Under the pieces are notes generated by a model. The model made no database searches. It had not been told where the DNA came from and saw only the letters and a program-made list of their open reading frames with translations. DNA of 64,000 nucleotides, taken from the NCBI GenBank assembly GCA_027049035.1, contig JALTVI010000064.1, forward strand, positions 1-64,000, in the 5' to 3' direction. Numbering within the stretch: position 1 is the first letter of the stretch; every line of letters begins with the position of its first letter. Of the stretch, positions 19,199 to 28,241 are shown piece by piece. Position numbers and translations under genes: made by a program. The stretch comes from Sulfurovum sp. (GTDB lineage: Bacteria > Campylobacterota > Campylobacteria > Campylobacterales > Sulfurovaceae).

Positions 19199-19564
19199 CT
19201 ACTTGGCCAAGATCCACTCCCGCGCCTCTTTTCTCTGGGCGTAGGGAAACTCTTTCACTTCCGCTGCAACGAAATGCGAAGCAATCTTCTCTGCGAACTT
19301 CCCTATGGGCGAATCGGTCACGAACGCAAGTTTCTTCACTTTTTTATGGTGGTTTTTAATGAAGTTCAAATGTTCGGTAAATGCTGAGAAATCTTCCCAT
19401 CCAGGAAAACTCTCTGCTGCAATAATAAGTCCGGAAAGTTTTCCGTGCTCGGCGATAAACGGATCTATTACCTTTACAGCTGTCTGAAAATCCTCTTCAC
19501 TTAGCGGCCCTTCGGGTTCCAGTGTCACGATGGCCTTCTCTTTATCGAGCGTAATACTCAGCAT
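19199..19564 (-). CDS. STAS/SpoIIAA-like protein
   Basis: 121 residues with the SpoIIAA-like fold (PF11964 type): a beta strand start (MLSITLDKEKAIVTLEPEGP), the helix after LSEEDFQTAV, and the central LSGLIIAAESFPGWEDFSAF followed by HKKVKKLAFVTDSP and the final strand-helix. In this family the serine phosphorylated in true anti-sigma antagonists is not conserved, and no partner kinase is nearby, so no sigma-factor role can be claimed. It converges with the HicA-like gene, 5 bases apart. AAAGGGG precedes the ATG. Confidence 0.7.
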   Translation of the reverse strand: MLSITLDKEKAIVTLEPEGPLSEEDFQTAVKVIDPFIAEHGKLSGLIIAAESFPGWEDFSAFTEHLNFIKNHHKKVKKLAFVTDSPIGKFAEKIASHFVAAEVKEFPYAQRKEAREWILAK

Positions 19565-19635
19565 ATCTGCCCCTTTATAATGTTGTGATTGTTGTCGTCA
19601 AGCCATTATAACACACATTAATTAATGATTAACTA

Positions 19636-20535
19636 TTATTTTTTCTTTTTTATATAGGGAACCTTTGCAGAGGGAGTCGACTTGGAAGTCCTGTCAAGAT
19701 GGACATCCTGGTCATCAAAGAAGATGTCGGCCTTGAATGCCTTGACTATCCTCCGCTTCTCTACACCGCCGAGAAAGAAGGCTTCATCCACCCGCACACC
19801 CCAGGCATCGAAGGTACGGATGACACGTTCAAACGTAGAGAAGTTGCGGGCGGTGATAAGCGCTGTCTTGATGGGTGCCTTCTCCATGGGAAAGCGCTGC
19901 TGTATCTGTGAGATAACTTTGAGCAGTTTGGCAAAAAGTCCCTTTGGCAGCGGCTTTTTGGCATTTTTCTTCTCATGTGCCAGAAAGGCTTCAAGTCCGT
20001 GCTTTTTGTAGATCTTCTCCGATTCATCCGAAAGGAGTACTGCATCGCCGTCGAAGGCAATGCGCACATCGTGCCGCTTTCCTCTCTTTTTGTATTTCTT
20101 TGGGATGATGCGCGCAGCGGCAATACCTTCGTTGATAGCTGCCTGCACATCCTCTTCATGTGCCGAAAGAAAAAGGTCTACCTCAAAGACTTTGAGATAA
20201 TTGGAAATCGGTGCACCTGCTGTCCACCCTGCCCTGTCGATATCAAGACCGTACCGGTCGATGGCGTGCTTGATGCGAAGCCCAGTTGCAGCATTGTTGC
20301 GTGAAAGGACAATCACCTCTATGAGTTTATCGTCAAAGGCCCTGTTGATACGCAGAATGTTCTTGACGAATTCGAATGCCGCACCCGGCTTGAGCGGCTT
20401 CTCCTCATTGCGTATCTGGTAGCGGTAGTAGCGCTCCAGTCCCTTTTTTTCAAACAGGCGGTTCTCCTCCTCAAGGTCGAAAAGTGCACGCGAAGAGATC
20501 GCGATCACCAGTTTCTTTTTCAAATCATATGCCAT
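19636..20535 (-). CDS. 5'-nucleotidase family protein
   Basis: 299 residues from the ATG at 20533-20535. A further upstream ATG would add a hydrophobic stretch with no ribosome binding site and is less likely. The sequence matches the bacterial 5'-nucleotidase family PF06189, related to mammalian cytosolic IA enzymes. It opens with LVIAISSRALFDLEEENRLF, then has VIVLSRNNAATGLRI, a central VRIAFDGDAVLLSDE (aspartates likely catalytic) and the closing DIFFDDQDVHLD. These enzymes dephosphorylate nucleoside monophosphates, often AMP, in the cytosol. The lysine-rich tail ends IKKKK. It is divergent from lemA. Confidence 0.78.
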   Translation of the reverse strand: MAYDLKKKLVIAISSRALFDLEEENRLFEKKGLERYYRYQIRNEEKPLKPGAAFEFVKNILRINRAFDDKLIEVIVLSRNNAATGLRIKHAIDRYGLDIDRAGWTAGAPISNYLKVFEVDLFLSAHEEDVQAAINEGIAAARIIPKKYKKRGKRHDVRIAFDGDAVLLSDESEKIYKKHGLEAFLAHEKKNAKKPLPKGLFAKLLKVISQIQQRFPMEKAPIKTALITARNFSTFERVIRTFDAWGVRVDEAFFLGGVEKRRIVKAFKADIFFDDQDVHLDRTSKSTPSAKVPYIKKKK

Positions 20536-20567
20536 GGGTACTCTTTTTTTAAGTAAGTATAACGCGC

Positions 20568-20608
20568 TATAATAAATTATGCAAATCAACTACAAGGAAA
20601 CCTTATGA
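20568..20608 (+). promoter_or_regulatory. lemA promoter with a possible 9-residue upstream ORF
   Basis: TATAAT at 20568-20573 is a good -10 box. Five bases later an ATG (20579) opens a 10-codon frame (MQINYKETL, then stop). Its TGA at 20606-20608 overlaps the lemA ATG as ATGA (20605-20608). AAGGAA inside the mini-frame is the lemA ribosome binding site. Whether the mini-ORF is translated is unknown. Confidence 0.4.
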
Positions 20609-21168
20609 GTTTTGGAAATATCGTACTGCTTATTATCGTAGGTGTCGGAGCCTACCTCGTTGCCATCTATAACAAACTGGTCTCACTGCGTGCAGGTATC
20701 GACGCTGCCTGGTCAGACATTGACGTACAGCTAAAACGGCGCTACGACCTCATTCCTGCCCTTGTCGAAACGGTCAAAGGCTATAAGGAGTATGAAGGAG
20801 AAACGCTTGAAAAGGTCATTGCCGCACGCCAGAAGGGCCTGAGTGCGAACAGTGTCGAAGAGAAGGCAGAGGCTGCCAATATGTTGAGCGGAGCGCTGGG
20901 CAAACTCTTCGCCCTTGCCGAAGCCTACCCCGACCTCAAGGCCAATACCAATTTCCTCAAACTCCAGGAGGAGCTCAGCAACCTCGAAGAGGCAATCCAG
21001 AATGCCAGACGCTACTACAACGCCATTGTGCGTGACTACAATGCAAAGATCGAATCATTCCCGGATCTCTTTGTAGCACAGAAGTTCAACTTCACCAAGC
21101 GTGACTACTTCGAACTGGATGAATCGGAAGCCGAAGCGGTCAAGCAGATGCCAAAGATCAGTTTCTAA
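20605..21168 (+). CDS. lemA: LemA family protein
   Basis: 187 residues with one N-terminal membrane helix (about 4-24) followed by the LemA helical domain. The family signature is clear: YNKLVSLRAGIDAAWSDIDV, then LKRRYDLIPALVETVKGY and the central FLKLQEELSNLEEAIQNARR. The C-terminus carries the FPDLFVAQKFNF motif. LemA proteins are membrane-anchored with no defined activity; they commonly sit beside a DUF2207/TPM-type gene, as here with 5 bases between the two. AAGGAAACCTT precedes the ATG. Confidence 0.9.
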   Translation: MSFGNIVLLIIVGVGAYLVAIYNKLVSLRAGIDAAWSDIDVQLKRRYDLIPALVETVKGYKEYEGETLEKVIAARQKGLSANSVEEKAEAANMLSGALGKLFALAEAYPDLKANTNFLKLQEELSNLEEAIQNARRYYNAIVRDYNAKIESFPDLFVAQKFNFTKRDYFELDESEAEAVKQMPKISF

Positions 21169-21173
21169 CCGTG

Positions 21174-23030
21174 ATGCTGCGTTCACTTTTTCTGCTGCTC
21201 CTGCTGAGTATCACACTTTATGCGGAAAAGATCGACCGTTTCAGTGTCGATGTCGTCATCGAACAGAGCGGTGAACTTGCCATTGAAGAGCATATCGACT
21301 ACAACTTCGAAGCCCAGAGCCGCCACGGTATCTACCGTGATATTCCCTACCAGATCAAATATGACGGTGTGCTCAAAGATATCGGTCTCTACGACTTCAA
21401 AGTTATGATGGACGGCATGCCGGTCAAATGGGAGAAAAGCACACAGCACTCTCCACGTGCCGGAGAGCTGCTTCGCATCAAGATCGGCAGTGCCTCCTCC
21501 TACCTGAGCGGCCAACACCGCTACACCATTGCCTACCGTGTCAAGCTGGGTGTGCTTCCTGCGGCACAGAACCCGCAGAACGATGCGGTGCGCTGGAATG
21601 TCATAGGGACCGGATGGGCTGTACCCATCGCCAATATCACTGCCACATTTCACCTGCCGCCATCGTTGTCACGTTCGGATATTGCGCTCTCAACCTACAC
21701 CGGCAGATACGGAACAACAGCCTCTTCGGCACATACCGAGTGGATCAACGACACAACGCTCCTTGTCCATGTCCCTCAACTCACACCTTACGAAGGATTG
21801 ACCGTAGAACTTGCATTTCCAGGCGGCACGCTCGATCAAAACGGTCTTGAGAATGTCACCCCGACACTTGCCGACTGGTTTTCACAGTACTGGCACTGGG
21901 CAGCCCTTGTGGCATACCTGCTCTATTTCGTCAATACATTCAAGCGCTATGTCGGTTTTGAGGACAAACGCTCCGTAGCTGTACGTTACCTGCCGCCCAA
22001 AGGACTCAGTGTACTGCAGTCGGGGCTGCTCCTTGACAAACATGCCGACGATGAAGATTTCGCCGCAGCGGTCATTGAACTGGCACAACAGGGCTATATT
22101 GAGATAGAACAGGCAGGTGCCCACAGCGAACCCGTACTGATACGCACAGACAAAGAGGAGGAAGGGCTGACTGCAAACCAGCGTTACCTGCTCAATGCCA
22201 TACTCTTTCCAAAACTGAAAGTCTTTACAATGCAGCGGGGCAGTGAGGCACTGGCACAGCGTCTCAAAAGCGGCTTTGCCTATATCAACAACAACCTCTA
22301 CAGCTGGGCGGTACAAGAGGGATATATGAGCGAAAATCCCAAACAGACACGCAGACGTTTTCTCATGAAAAACCTGCTTCTGCTCTCACCGATGATTCTC
22401 TACACCCTCTACACACTCTATCGAAAGGTTGGAGAAGACCTTTTCATTCTTGTCTTTCCGGTTGCCTTCGGTGCTGTCGGTATCCACCTCTTTTTGCGCC
22501 AACCGTCATGGGGAGCAAAACTTCAGGGGCTTTTCTTCCTTGGTGCAGGTCTCATGCCTCTTATACTTGCCGGGATCAACGGGCTTGATCTGCCTACCCT
22601 GCTTACAGGCCCTTTCAGTGTCCTGCTGCTTCTGCTTGGCGTACTCTTCTACCAATACAAACAGGTAGGACGTTTTACCCAAAAGGGTGCCTATACCCAT
22701 AAGCAGCTCCTGGGGCTGGAGGAGTTTGTCAAACGTGTCAAAACCGACGAAATCAAACGCCGACTCGCACTTGATCCGCTCTATCTGGACAAGATGCTTC
22801 CTTACGCAATGCTCTTTGGCCATACCAACCACTGGCTTGAGTTCTACTCGCTGATGCAGATCGACACCCCCGCCTGGTATCACGGGGACATCGATGATCT
22901 ACGATATTTTGGAAGCAATATGCACCGTGCCGCCACACCACCTTCTCAAAACAGCGGTGGCGGCGGATTTTCCGGAGGCGGCGGCTTCTCAGGCGGCGGT
23001 GGCGGCGGTGGCGGCGGCGGAAGCTGGTAG
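21174..23030 (+). CDS. DUF2207 domain membrane protein
   Basis: About 618 residues from the ATG at 21174; a GTG three bases earlier is possible. It begins with a signal peptide (LRSLFLLLLLSITLYA). The DUF2207 domain follows as a beta-rich exported region (about residues 20-230; IEEHIDYNFEAQSRHGIYRD). A helix at about 240-258 and a three-helix group near 400-500 (LLLLSPMILYTLYTLYR and similar) come next. It ends with a glycine-rich tail of GGGGFSGGGG repeats. The tail may be cytoplasmic or exported. Always next to lemA in many genomes; function unknown. The glycine run is also a strand-slippage risk. Confidence 0.85.
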   Translation: MLRSLFLLLLLSITLYAEKIDRFSVDVVIEQSGELAIEEHIDYNFEAQSRHGIYRDIPYQIKYDGVLKDIGLYDFKVMMDGMPVKWEKSTQHSPRAGELLRIKIGSASSYLSGQHRYTIAYRVKLGVLPAAQNPQNDAVRWNVIGTGWAVPIANITATFHLPPSLSRSDIALSTYTGRYGTTASSAHTEWINDTTLLVHVPQLTPYEGLTVELAFPGGTLDQNGLENVTPTLADWFSQYWHWAALVAYLLYFVNTFKRYVGFEDKRSVAVRYLPPKGLSVLQSGLLLDKHADDEDFAAAVIELAQQGYIEIEQAGAHSEPVLIRTDKEEEGLTANQRYLLNAILFPKLKVFTMQRGSEALAQRLKSGFAYINNNLYSWAVQEGYMSENPKQTRRRFLMKNLLLLSPMILYTLYTLYRKVGEDLFILVFPVAFGAVGIHLFLRQPSWGAKLQGLFFLGAGLMPLILAGINGLDLPTLLTGPFSVLLLLLGVLFYQYKQVGRFTQKGAYTHKQLLGLEEFVKRVKTDEIKRRLALDPLYLDKMLPYAMLFGHTNHWLEFYSLMQIDTPAWYHGDIDDLRYFGSNMHRAATPPSQNSGGGGFSGGGGFSGGGGGGGGGGSW

Positions 23031-23076
23031 CCCCTAAGAGAGTTTCGCTACAATCGCATCCAAAAAGGAAGCATAC

Positions 23077-23424
23077 ATGGAAACCCTCTTTGTCTACGGT
23101 ACCCTGATGCCCGGATGCCCCAACGGCCACGTACTGGAGAACATTATCGGGAAGTTCGTACCCGCTACAGTAAGAGGCAATCTCATCGGTGCGGGGTGGT
23201 CCGCTTCCATGGGATATCCCGGCATCAAACTCGACCCGGAAGGCGACATCGTGCACGGTTTTCTCTTCTACTCGCACAACCTCTGCGACCACTGGGAGTT
23301 TCTCGATGCCTTCGAAGGAGAAGAGTTCGTACGTATGCCGGTTACGGTGGAACGCTACGATGAGCTCGATGTCGATACCTGCATCTATGTTCTCAAAGAG
23401 GAAAAAGAACATCTGGAGGAGTAA
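23077..23424 (+). CDS. Gamma-glutamylcyclotransferase-like protein (AIG2/GGCT fold)
   Basis: 115 residues with the GGCT-like fold. The substrate-pocket motif FVYGTLMPG is at residues 4-12, and the expected catalytic glutamate lies in DAFEGEEFVRM. The strands around ATVRGNLIGAGWSASMGYPG match the family. Known members release 5-oxoproline from gamma-glutamyl amines or peptides, but many bacterial ones are uncharacterised. AAAAAGGAAG precedes the ATG and TACAAT stands about 23 bases upstream. It appears monocistronic. Confidence 0.8.
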   Translation: METLFVYGTLMPGCPNGHVLENIIGKFVPATVRGNLIGAGWSASMGYPGIKLDPEGDIVHGFLFYSHNLCDHWEFLDAFEGEEFVRMPVTVERYDELDVDTCIYVLKEEKEHLEE

Positions 23425-23481
23425 AAATGTCTATTTGACATATTTTACCCCCTGGGTGAGTTTAATCGCTACAATACCGGC

Positions 23482-23823
23482 ATGTATCAGAAGAAAAAAG
23501 AGAAACTCTATATCACCGATCTCGTTGAAGACCCCGCATACGCCTATCCTGCCTACTACACCTTATCGTCTTCCTTGGCAAAAAATGAAATGCTCCACAG
23601 TGCACTGATTGCTCTGCACAGTTACGACTTTCGCTTCTATGCACACCCAAAAAGCTTCGACGCACTCTTTGAAACCTTAGAGAGCGGTGCCTTTGCAATC
23701 TATAAAGAGAAGTATATCGTAGGATTTTTTGGAGGAAAGATGATGTATCTTGAGAGTCACGGATGGAAGGCAATGCCCGCTACACGGGAGGTTTTTGACC
23801 TTGGCCAATGGCTGACAGCCTGA
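23482..23823 (+). CDS. Hypothetical protein, 113 aa
   Basis: I do not recognise this family. The 113 residues are rich in aromatic and mixed charged positions (YITDLVEDPAYAYPAYYTLS; FAIYKEKYIVGFFGGKMMYL), with no membrane segment longer than about 12 residues and no cysteines. TACAAT (23470-23475) lies only six bases before the ATG, which would give a leaderless or nearly leaderless transcript. There is no Shine-Dalgarno sequence. The coding frame ends just before an AT-rich stretch. Real-gene status rests on length, composition and promoter placement. Confidence 0.55.
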   Translation: MYQKKKEKLYITDLVEDPAYAYPAYYTLSSSLAKNEMLHSALIALHSYDFRFYAHPKSFDALFETLESGAFAIYKEKYIVGFFGGKMMYLESHGWKAMPATREVFDLGQWLTA

Positions 23824-23897
23824 TAAGCTGCACAAAAAACAATTATAATTTTTTAATTAAGACAAATTTTATCTTATTTAGGTTATACTTCGACATA

Positions 23898-24000
23898 TCT
23901 TAGGTATCGGCAAAGACTTTTTTCATTCTTCCTCCTTTTTAAAAGTTTTTGTTGTATCGACTACCCTCGTACATTTCCATTCTCCGGCCGGTACCTAAGA
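23898..24000 (-). other. Structured 3' region with a possible 8-residue ORF
   Basis: A 13-base inverted repeat (TCTTAGGTATCGG at 23898-23910 and CCGGTACCTAAGA at 23988-24000, one mismatch) encloses 77 bases. The right arm covers the stop codon of the c-di-GMP gene at 23995. On the minus strand the interior holds a very strong ribosome binding site (AAAAAGGAGGAAGA) followed by ATG at 23926 and the frame MKKVFADT, stopping at 23900. It could be a small RNA, a leader peptide or a processing structure; nothing distinguishes these. Confidence 0.35.
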
Positions 24001-26451
24001 TTGATCCTCCTTTGTTAAAAACCGCTCTTCAAACAGAACACCCGGCATCGGTTTACCGTAAAAATATCCCTGCATAGTGCTGCATCCCTGTAGAAGCAGG
24101 AATATCTTTTGTGCTTCATTTTCGACACCTTCTGCAATAATATCGATACCCAGACTCTCAGCCAGGGCAATAATCGCTTTTACGATGGCGGTATCATCTT
24201 TGTTTTCAGGCACCTCGCGTACAAATGACTGGTCGATCTTCAGTACACTGACAGGCAGACGTTTGAGATAGGCCAGTGAGGAGTAGCCCGTTCCGAAATC
24301 ATCGATGGAGATACGAATACCCAATGCTGCGATCTTGTTGAGTTTGTCAATGCTCTCTTCAGGTTTTTTCATCACCTGACCTTCCGTCACTTCAAGTTCC
24401 AGCCATGCAGGGTTGAAGTGAAGTCTCTCCATCGTCTCTTTGAGCACCTCAATATAGTTGTGAGTATTCAGCTGTCTGATGGAGAGGTTCAGACTCAGTC
24501 TGCCCGGTTCCAGTCCCCTAGCATACCAATCGACAAACTGTGTCATCGCTTTTTCCATTACCCAGCGGTCAATTTCAATAATGAGGTCACTCTCTGCCGC
24601 AAGCGGAATGAAACGGGCAGGACTCAGGAGACCCATTTTTGAATCCGGATGCTGCCATCGGATCAGCGCTTCCATACCGACAAGCCTGTTGTCACCGGCA
24701 TCATACTGTGGCTGATAGTAGACAATGAACTCATCACGTTTGATCGCCTGACGCATACTTGATTCCAAAATGAGACGCTGGTAGGCCAGTGTCGTCATCT
24801 CTTTGGAGTAGAACTGGTAATTGTTCCGTCCCTCCTCTTTCGCACGGTACATCGCCGCATCAGCATACTTGACAAGGTGGTCAGGATTCTTGCCGTCCTG
24901 AGGATAGACACTGATTCCGATACTGCAGCTTGTATAGAGTGTATGCCCTCCCATATGGATGGGTTGTGTCATCACCTGTAGTATTCTCTCTGCAAGTATC
25001 TGTATCTCATCCAGGGCTTTGACATCTTCTATCACAATGGTGAATTCATCTCCGCCAAGCCTGGCCAGGGTATCTTCCGGACGCAGTTTCGCTTTCAGTC
25101 GTTCGGAAACGACCTTGAGGACCATATCTCCAATGTGATGTCCCAATGTATCATTGATGTGCTTGAAGTGATCAAGATCAATAAAGAGCAGCGCAAGCAT
25201 ACTCTCCTGCCTCTTTGCAACCTCTATGCCGTGCTCAAGCCGGTCCTTGAAAAGTGTTCTGTTGGGAAGTCCTGTCAAGTGGTCATGATGTGCCTGGTAG
25301 TGCAGATAGTTCTTCTGGTCAATCAGCTTACGCTCCGCTTTTTTCTTTTCGGAAATATCACGAATGACAATATGCAGTACATCTTCATCGTTAAGCACGA
25401 TGGGGGTTATGGTCACATCACTGAAAAAGAGTTCTCCCGAAGCGGTCCGGTTCAGCCACTCGAACTGGTGCGCCTTGTGTGCTTTGGCAAGGGCAACCAT
25501 CTCTTTGATCTTATCGGCAGAAGGGGTACCGTCAGGCTGCATTTCAGGAGAGAGTGTGTGCAGCGGCGCAGCGAGCAGTGCCTCTTTTGAGGGACAGCCA
25601 AACAGTGAAACCGCACGCTCGTTGCACTCTATAATGCTCTTTCCGCGTATGATCAAAATACCGTCCGATGCCTTTTCAAAGAGTGTTTCGAAGGTATCAC
25701 GCTGCTTCTCAACCTCTGCTGTCTTTGCTTTGACCTCTTTTTCCAGCGTCACTGTATGATGTTCCTCTTTCTGGCGCATCTTTCTGAAAAGTAGATAGAT
25801 AATGCCAAGGAAGAGTAGATAGATCAGCATCGTTGTAATAACCGTATTTCTAAAATCCTCGTAGAGTACATCAAAGAGTGTATCCTCTTTCACTTCGATA
25901 CTGAGCAGTCCACGCAGATCTCCTACCTTGTAGCCGTAAGCGCTATCATACTTTTTACGAATACTTGGAATGGTTTCTTCCCGTTTTCCGTGACACTTCA
26001 GACAACTCTCTTTGATATAAAGAGGTTTCGTATAGAGATACTCGTTCCCTTTTTGGATAAAGTGTTCCCTGGCGTTGGGGTGCTTTCTGAAATACTCAAT
26101 CATCTGCATTTCGTAAGCATTTGCCAGGTTGGCAGGGTTTCTAGGCCTGTCGGAGACCGTTCTTACTACAATGTCTCCCTTGACACGCTTGGAAAAACGT
26201 CTGCTTATCTCATGTATGGTTTTGACAGGAAGCAGATTGAGTGTCTTGTCATCTATGGGGATCCCGTGGCGCAGAAAGAGTTCCTGGTAGGTTTGTCTGA
26301 AGGCGGAGATGAACTCTCCCAACGAAGCGGTCTCGTTCTCTACAATCACATCCTGCGTATGCGATATCCGCTGATACTGCTCATACGTCTTGTAGCCCAA
26401 CATAACAAAAAGAAGCAATGCGAAAATCAAAAAGTAGCGAAAAGTTCGCAT
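23995..26451 (-). CDS. Membrane c-haem sensor with PAS, GGDEF and EAL domains
   Basis: 818 residues. Helix 1 (about 4-22) is followed by a periplasmic DUF3365 (Tll0287-like) domain carrying a CXXCH motif (Cys150-His154, CLKCHG). Helix 2 is at 203-223, then PAS (about 250-370). The GGDEF domain has LARLGGDEFTIV and DLDHFKHINDTLGHHIGD intact. The EAL domain has MEALIRWQHP, DDFGTGYSSLAYLKRLP and IIAEGVE, so both catalytic sites look active. The haem motif suggests redox or gas sensing in the periplasm that sets c-di-GMP levels. GAGGT precedes the ATG. The last bases lie inside an inverted repeat. Confidence 0.88.
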   Translation of the reverse strand: MRTFRYFLIFALLLFVMLGYKTYEQYQRISHTQDVIVENETASLGEFISAFRQTYQELFLRHGIPIDDKTLNLLPVKTIHEISRRFSKRVKGDIVVRTVSDRPRNPANLANAYEMQMIEYFRKHPNAREHFIQKGNEYLYTKPLYIKESCLKCHGKREETIPSIRKKYDSAYGYKVGDLRGLLSIEVKEDTLFDVLYEDFRNTVITTMLIYLLFLGIIYLLFRKMRQKEEHHTVTLEKEVKAKTAEVEKQRDTFETLFEKASDGILIIRGKSIIECNERAVSLFGCPSKEALLAAPLHTLSPEMQPDGTPSADKIKEMVALAKAHKAHQFEWLNRTASGELFFSDVTITPIVLNDEDVLHIVIRDISEKKKAERKLIDQKNYLHYQAHHDHLTGLPNRTLFKDRLEHGIEVAKRQESMLALLFIDLDHFKHINDTLGHHIGDMVLKVVSERLKAKLRPEDTLARLGGDEFTIVIEDVKALDEIQILAERILQVMTQPIHMGGHTLYTSCSIGISVYPQDGKNPDHLVKYADAAMYRAKEEGRNNYQFYSKEMTTLAYQRLILESSMRQAIKRDEFIVYYQPQYDAGDNRLVGMEALIRWQHPDSKMGLLSPARFIPLAAESDLIIEIDRWVMEKAMTQFVDWYARGLEPGRLSLNLSIRQLNTHNYIEVLKETMERLHFNPAWLELEVTEGQVMKKPEESIDKLNKIAALGIRISIDDFGTGYSSLAYLKRLPVSVLKIDQSFVREVPENKDDTAIVKAIIALAESLGIDIIAEGVENEAQKIFLLLQGCSTMQGYFYGKPMPGVLFEERFLTKEDQS

Positions 26452-26560
26452 GTATACCTCACTTTCTCTATTTATATTCTATCATAAAATGAAAAAAGTA
26501 GATAAAAAAAGATTTTTCCTCTTTTTTGGAAAAAGTCTGGCTTTTTGGAAAAAAACCCGC

Positions 26561-26772
26561 TATAATACGGCACTTTTCTGCAAGAGTGTACTAAACTCCC
26601 TATAATTTGAGATTTCCTATCTCCTCTTTTCCACGAACAGCAAAACGTGTGACACAAGTTTGGTATCGGTTGCATAAAACAGGGTTTTACGCCTCTTAAT
26701 ACCGTTAGAACTTTTTCTGCGCGAAACAAGACAACTTCAACACCGACCATTTCAACACAAAGACACAATATA
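26561..26772 (+). promoter_or_regulatory. Promoter and long leader of the DEAD-box helicase gene
   Basis: TATAAT at 26561-26566 is a likely -10 box, which would give a 5' leader of about 200 bases. Inside it a hairpin spans 26662-26703 (GGTAT with ATACC outside; TAAAAC-AGG-GTTTTA at 26675-26689 inside). Long structured leaders are typical of cold-induced RNA helicase genes. The stretch 26452-26772 has no other gene that I can support. Confidence 0.5.
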
Positions 26773-28236
26773 ATGACATTTACAGATTTCAACCTCAAAG
26801 AGAGCATCCTCCAGGCCGTAACCGAAGCAGGATTCAAAGAGCCAAGCCCCGTACAGAAAGAGGCTATCCCTCTGGTACTCGAAGGCCACGACATGATCGC
26901 ACAGGCACAGACGGGAACAGGAAAAACGGCTGCATTCGGACTGCCCATCATGAGCAAAATGAAAGCCGACGGCAGTGTGGAGGGACTGGTTATCGTTCCG
27001 ACACGCGAACTCGCCATGCAGGTAAGTGACGAACTTTACCGTTTCGGTAAATTCGCAGGTCTAAAGACTGCTACCGTCTATGGCGGCACAGCATACGGCA
27101 AACAGATAGAACGTATCAAGCAGGCATCCATCGTCGTTGCCACGCCGGGCAGACTGCAGGACCTTCTGATGAGCGGAAAGATCAAACTCAACCCGAAATT
27201 CGTCGTACTCGATGAAGCCGACGAGATGCTCGATATGGGCTTTCTTGACGAGATCAAGAACATCTTCACCTTCCTGCCGAAAGAGCGTCAGACACTGATG
27301 TTCTCGGCAACGATGCCAAAGGGTATCAGGAAACTGGCCGAAGAGATCCTCAACGATCCAAAAACTGTCTCCATCACCAAGAGCGAGAGCACCAACTCAA
27401 AGATCACCCAATACTACTACGTGGTACAGGAGCGTGAGCGTGACGATGCCCTGGTACGTCTGATAGACTTCAAAAATCCGGACAAGTGTATTATCTTCTG
27501 CAGAACAAAAAAGGAAGTGGACAGACTCACAGCCCACCTGACCGCTCAGGGCTTTAAGGTCAGCGGCCTGCACGGCGATATGGAACAAAAACAGCGAGAA
27601 GTGACCATCCGCGCCTTCAAAAGCGGCGGCATCGATATCTTTGTCGCTACCGATGTAGCGGCACGTGGTTTGGATGTCAACGATGTCACACACGTTTTCA
27701 ACTACCACATCCCTTTCGATTCCGAAAGCTATGTGCACCGTATCGGCCGTACGGGCCGCGGCGGGAAAAGCGGTGAGGCCATTACACTGGTAAGTCCCAA
27801 CGAACTGCGTACCATCAAGCGTATCGAAAAGGATGTCGGTGCCAAACTGACTACGCAGGTGATCCCTACACGTATCGAAGTGCAGAACAACCGCCACGAC
27901 GAACTCATTGCCAAAATCGCACAGACACAGATCACCGACAAGGCGATCGAACTGGTAAAAACGCTGCAGCACGATCTTGACATCGTCACCATCGCCCATC
28001 TTCTGGCATCGATGATACAGAGTGAAAATACCGTAAAGGGTAAAGATATCATCGGACTTGGACTTGAAGAGGTGGAACTGCTTATCGAGCGTGCGATGCA
28101 GCAGCGCGGCAACGACAGAGGACGCGGCAGAGGAAACTACCGCGGCAACAACAGACGCAGACAAGGTGGCGGTGGCGGAAACCGTCACAGCCGAAACGGT
28201 CGCGGCAGCAGAAACGGCGGCGGCAACAGGGGGTAA
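26773..28236 (+). CDS. DEAD-box ATP-dependent RNA helicase
   Basis: 487 residues with all helicase motifs: the Q motif region (FKEPSPVQKEAIPLVLEGHD), Walker A AQTGTGKT at 45-52, PTREL, DEAD at 147-150, SAT in MFSATMP, then ARGLD and HRIGRTGR in the second RecA domain. The tail after about residue 440 is rich in Arg, Gly and Asn (GRGRGNYRGNNRRR), an RNA-binding extension. The architecture is of the CsdA/RhlE type that unwinds RNA during ribosome assembly and at low temperature. The preceding leader of about 200 bases with a hairpin agrees with post-transcriptional control. It converges with the broken cyclase gene. Confidence 0.93.
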   Translation: MTFTDFNLKESILQAVTEAGFKEPSPVQKEAIPLVLEGHDMIAQAQTGTGKTAAFGLPIMSKMKADGSVEGLVIVPTRELAMQVSDELYRFGKFAGLKTATVYGGTAYGKQIERIKQASIVVATPGRLQDLLMSGKIKLNPKFVVLDEADEMLDMGFLDEIKNIFTFLPKERQTLMFSATMPKGIRKLAEEILNDPKTVSITKSESTNSKITQYYYVVQERERDDALVRLIDFKNPDKCIIFCRTKKEVDRLTAHLTAQGFKVSGLHGDMEQKQREVTIRAFKSGGIDIFVATDVAARGLDVNDVTHVFNYHIPFDSESYVHRIGRTGRGGKSGEAITLVSPNELRTIKRIEKDVGAKLTTQVIPTRIEVQNNRHDELIAKIAQTQITDKAIELVKTLQHDLDIVTIAHLLASMIQSENTVKGKDIIGLGLEEVELLIERAMQQRGNDRGRGRGNYRGNNRRRQGGGGGNRHSRNGRGSRNGGGNRG

Positions 28237-28241
28237 CCCTT

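Noticed and set aside
21174-23030. Glycine-rich tail of the DUF2207 protein as a separate repeat gene
   Set aside because: It is the in-frame C-terminus of the large protein, and such tails are usual in this family.
27397-28188. Minus-strand frame of 263 codons opposite the DEAD-box gene
   Set aside because: It mirrors the helicase codons, and the Ala/Ser/Val-rich start is the complement of the RG-rich tail.
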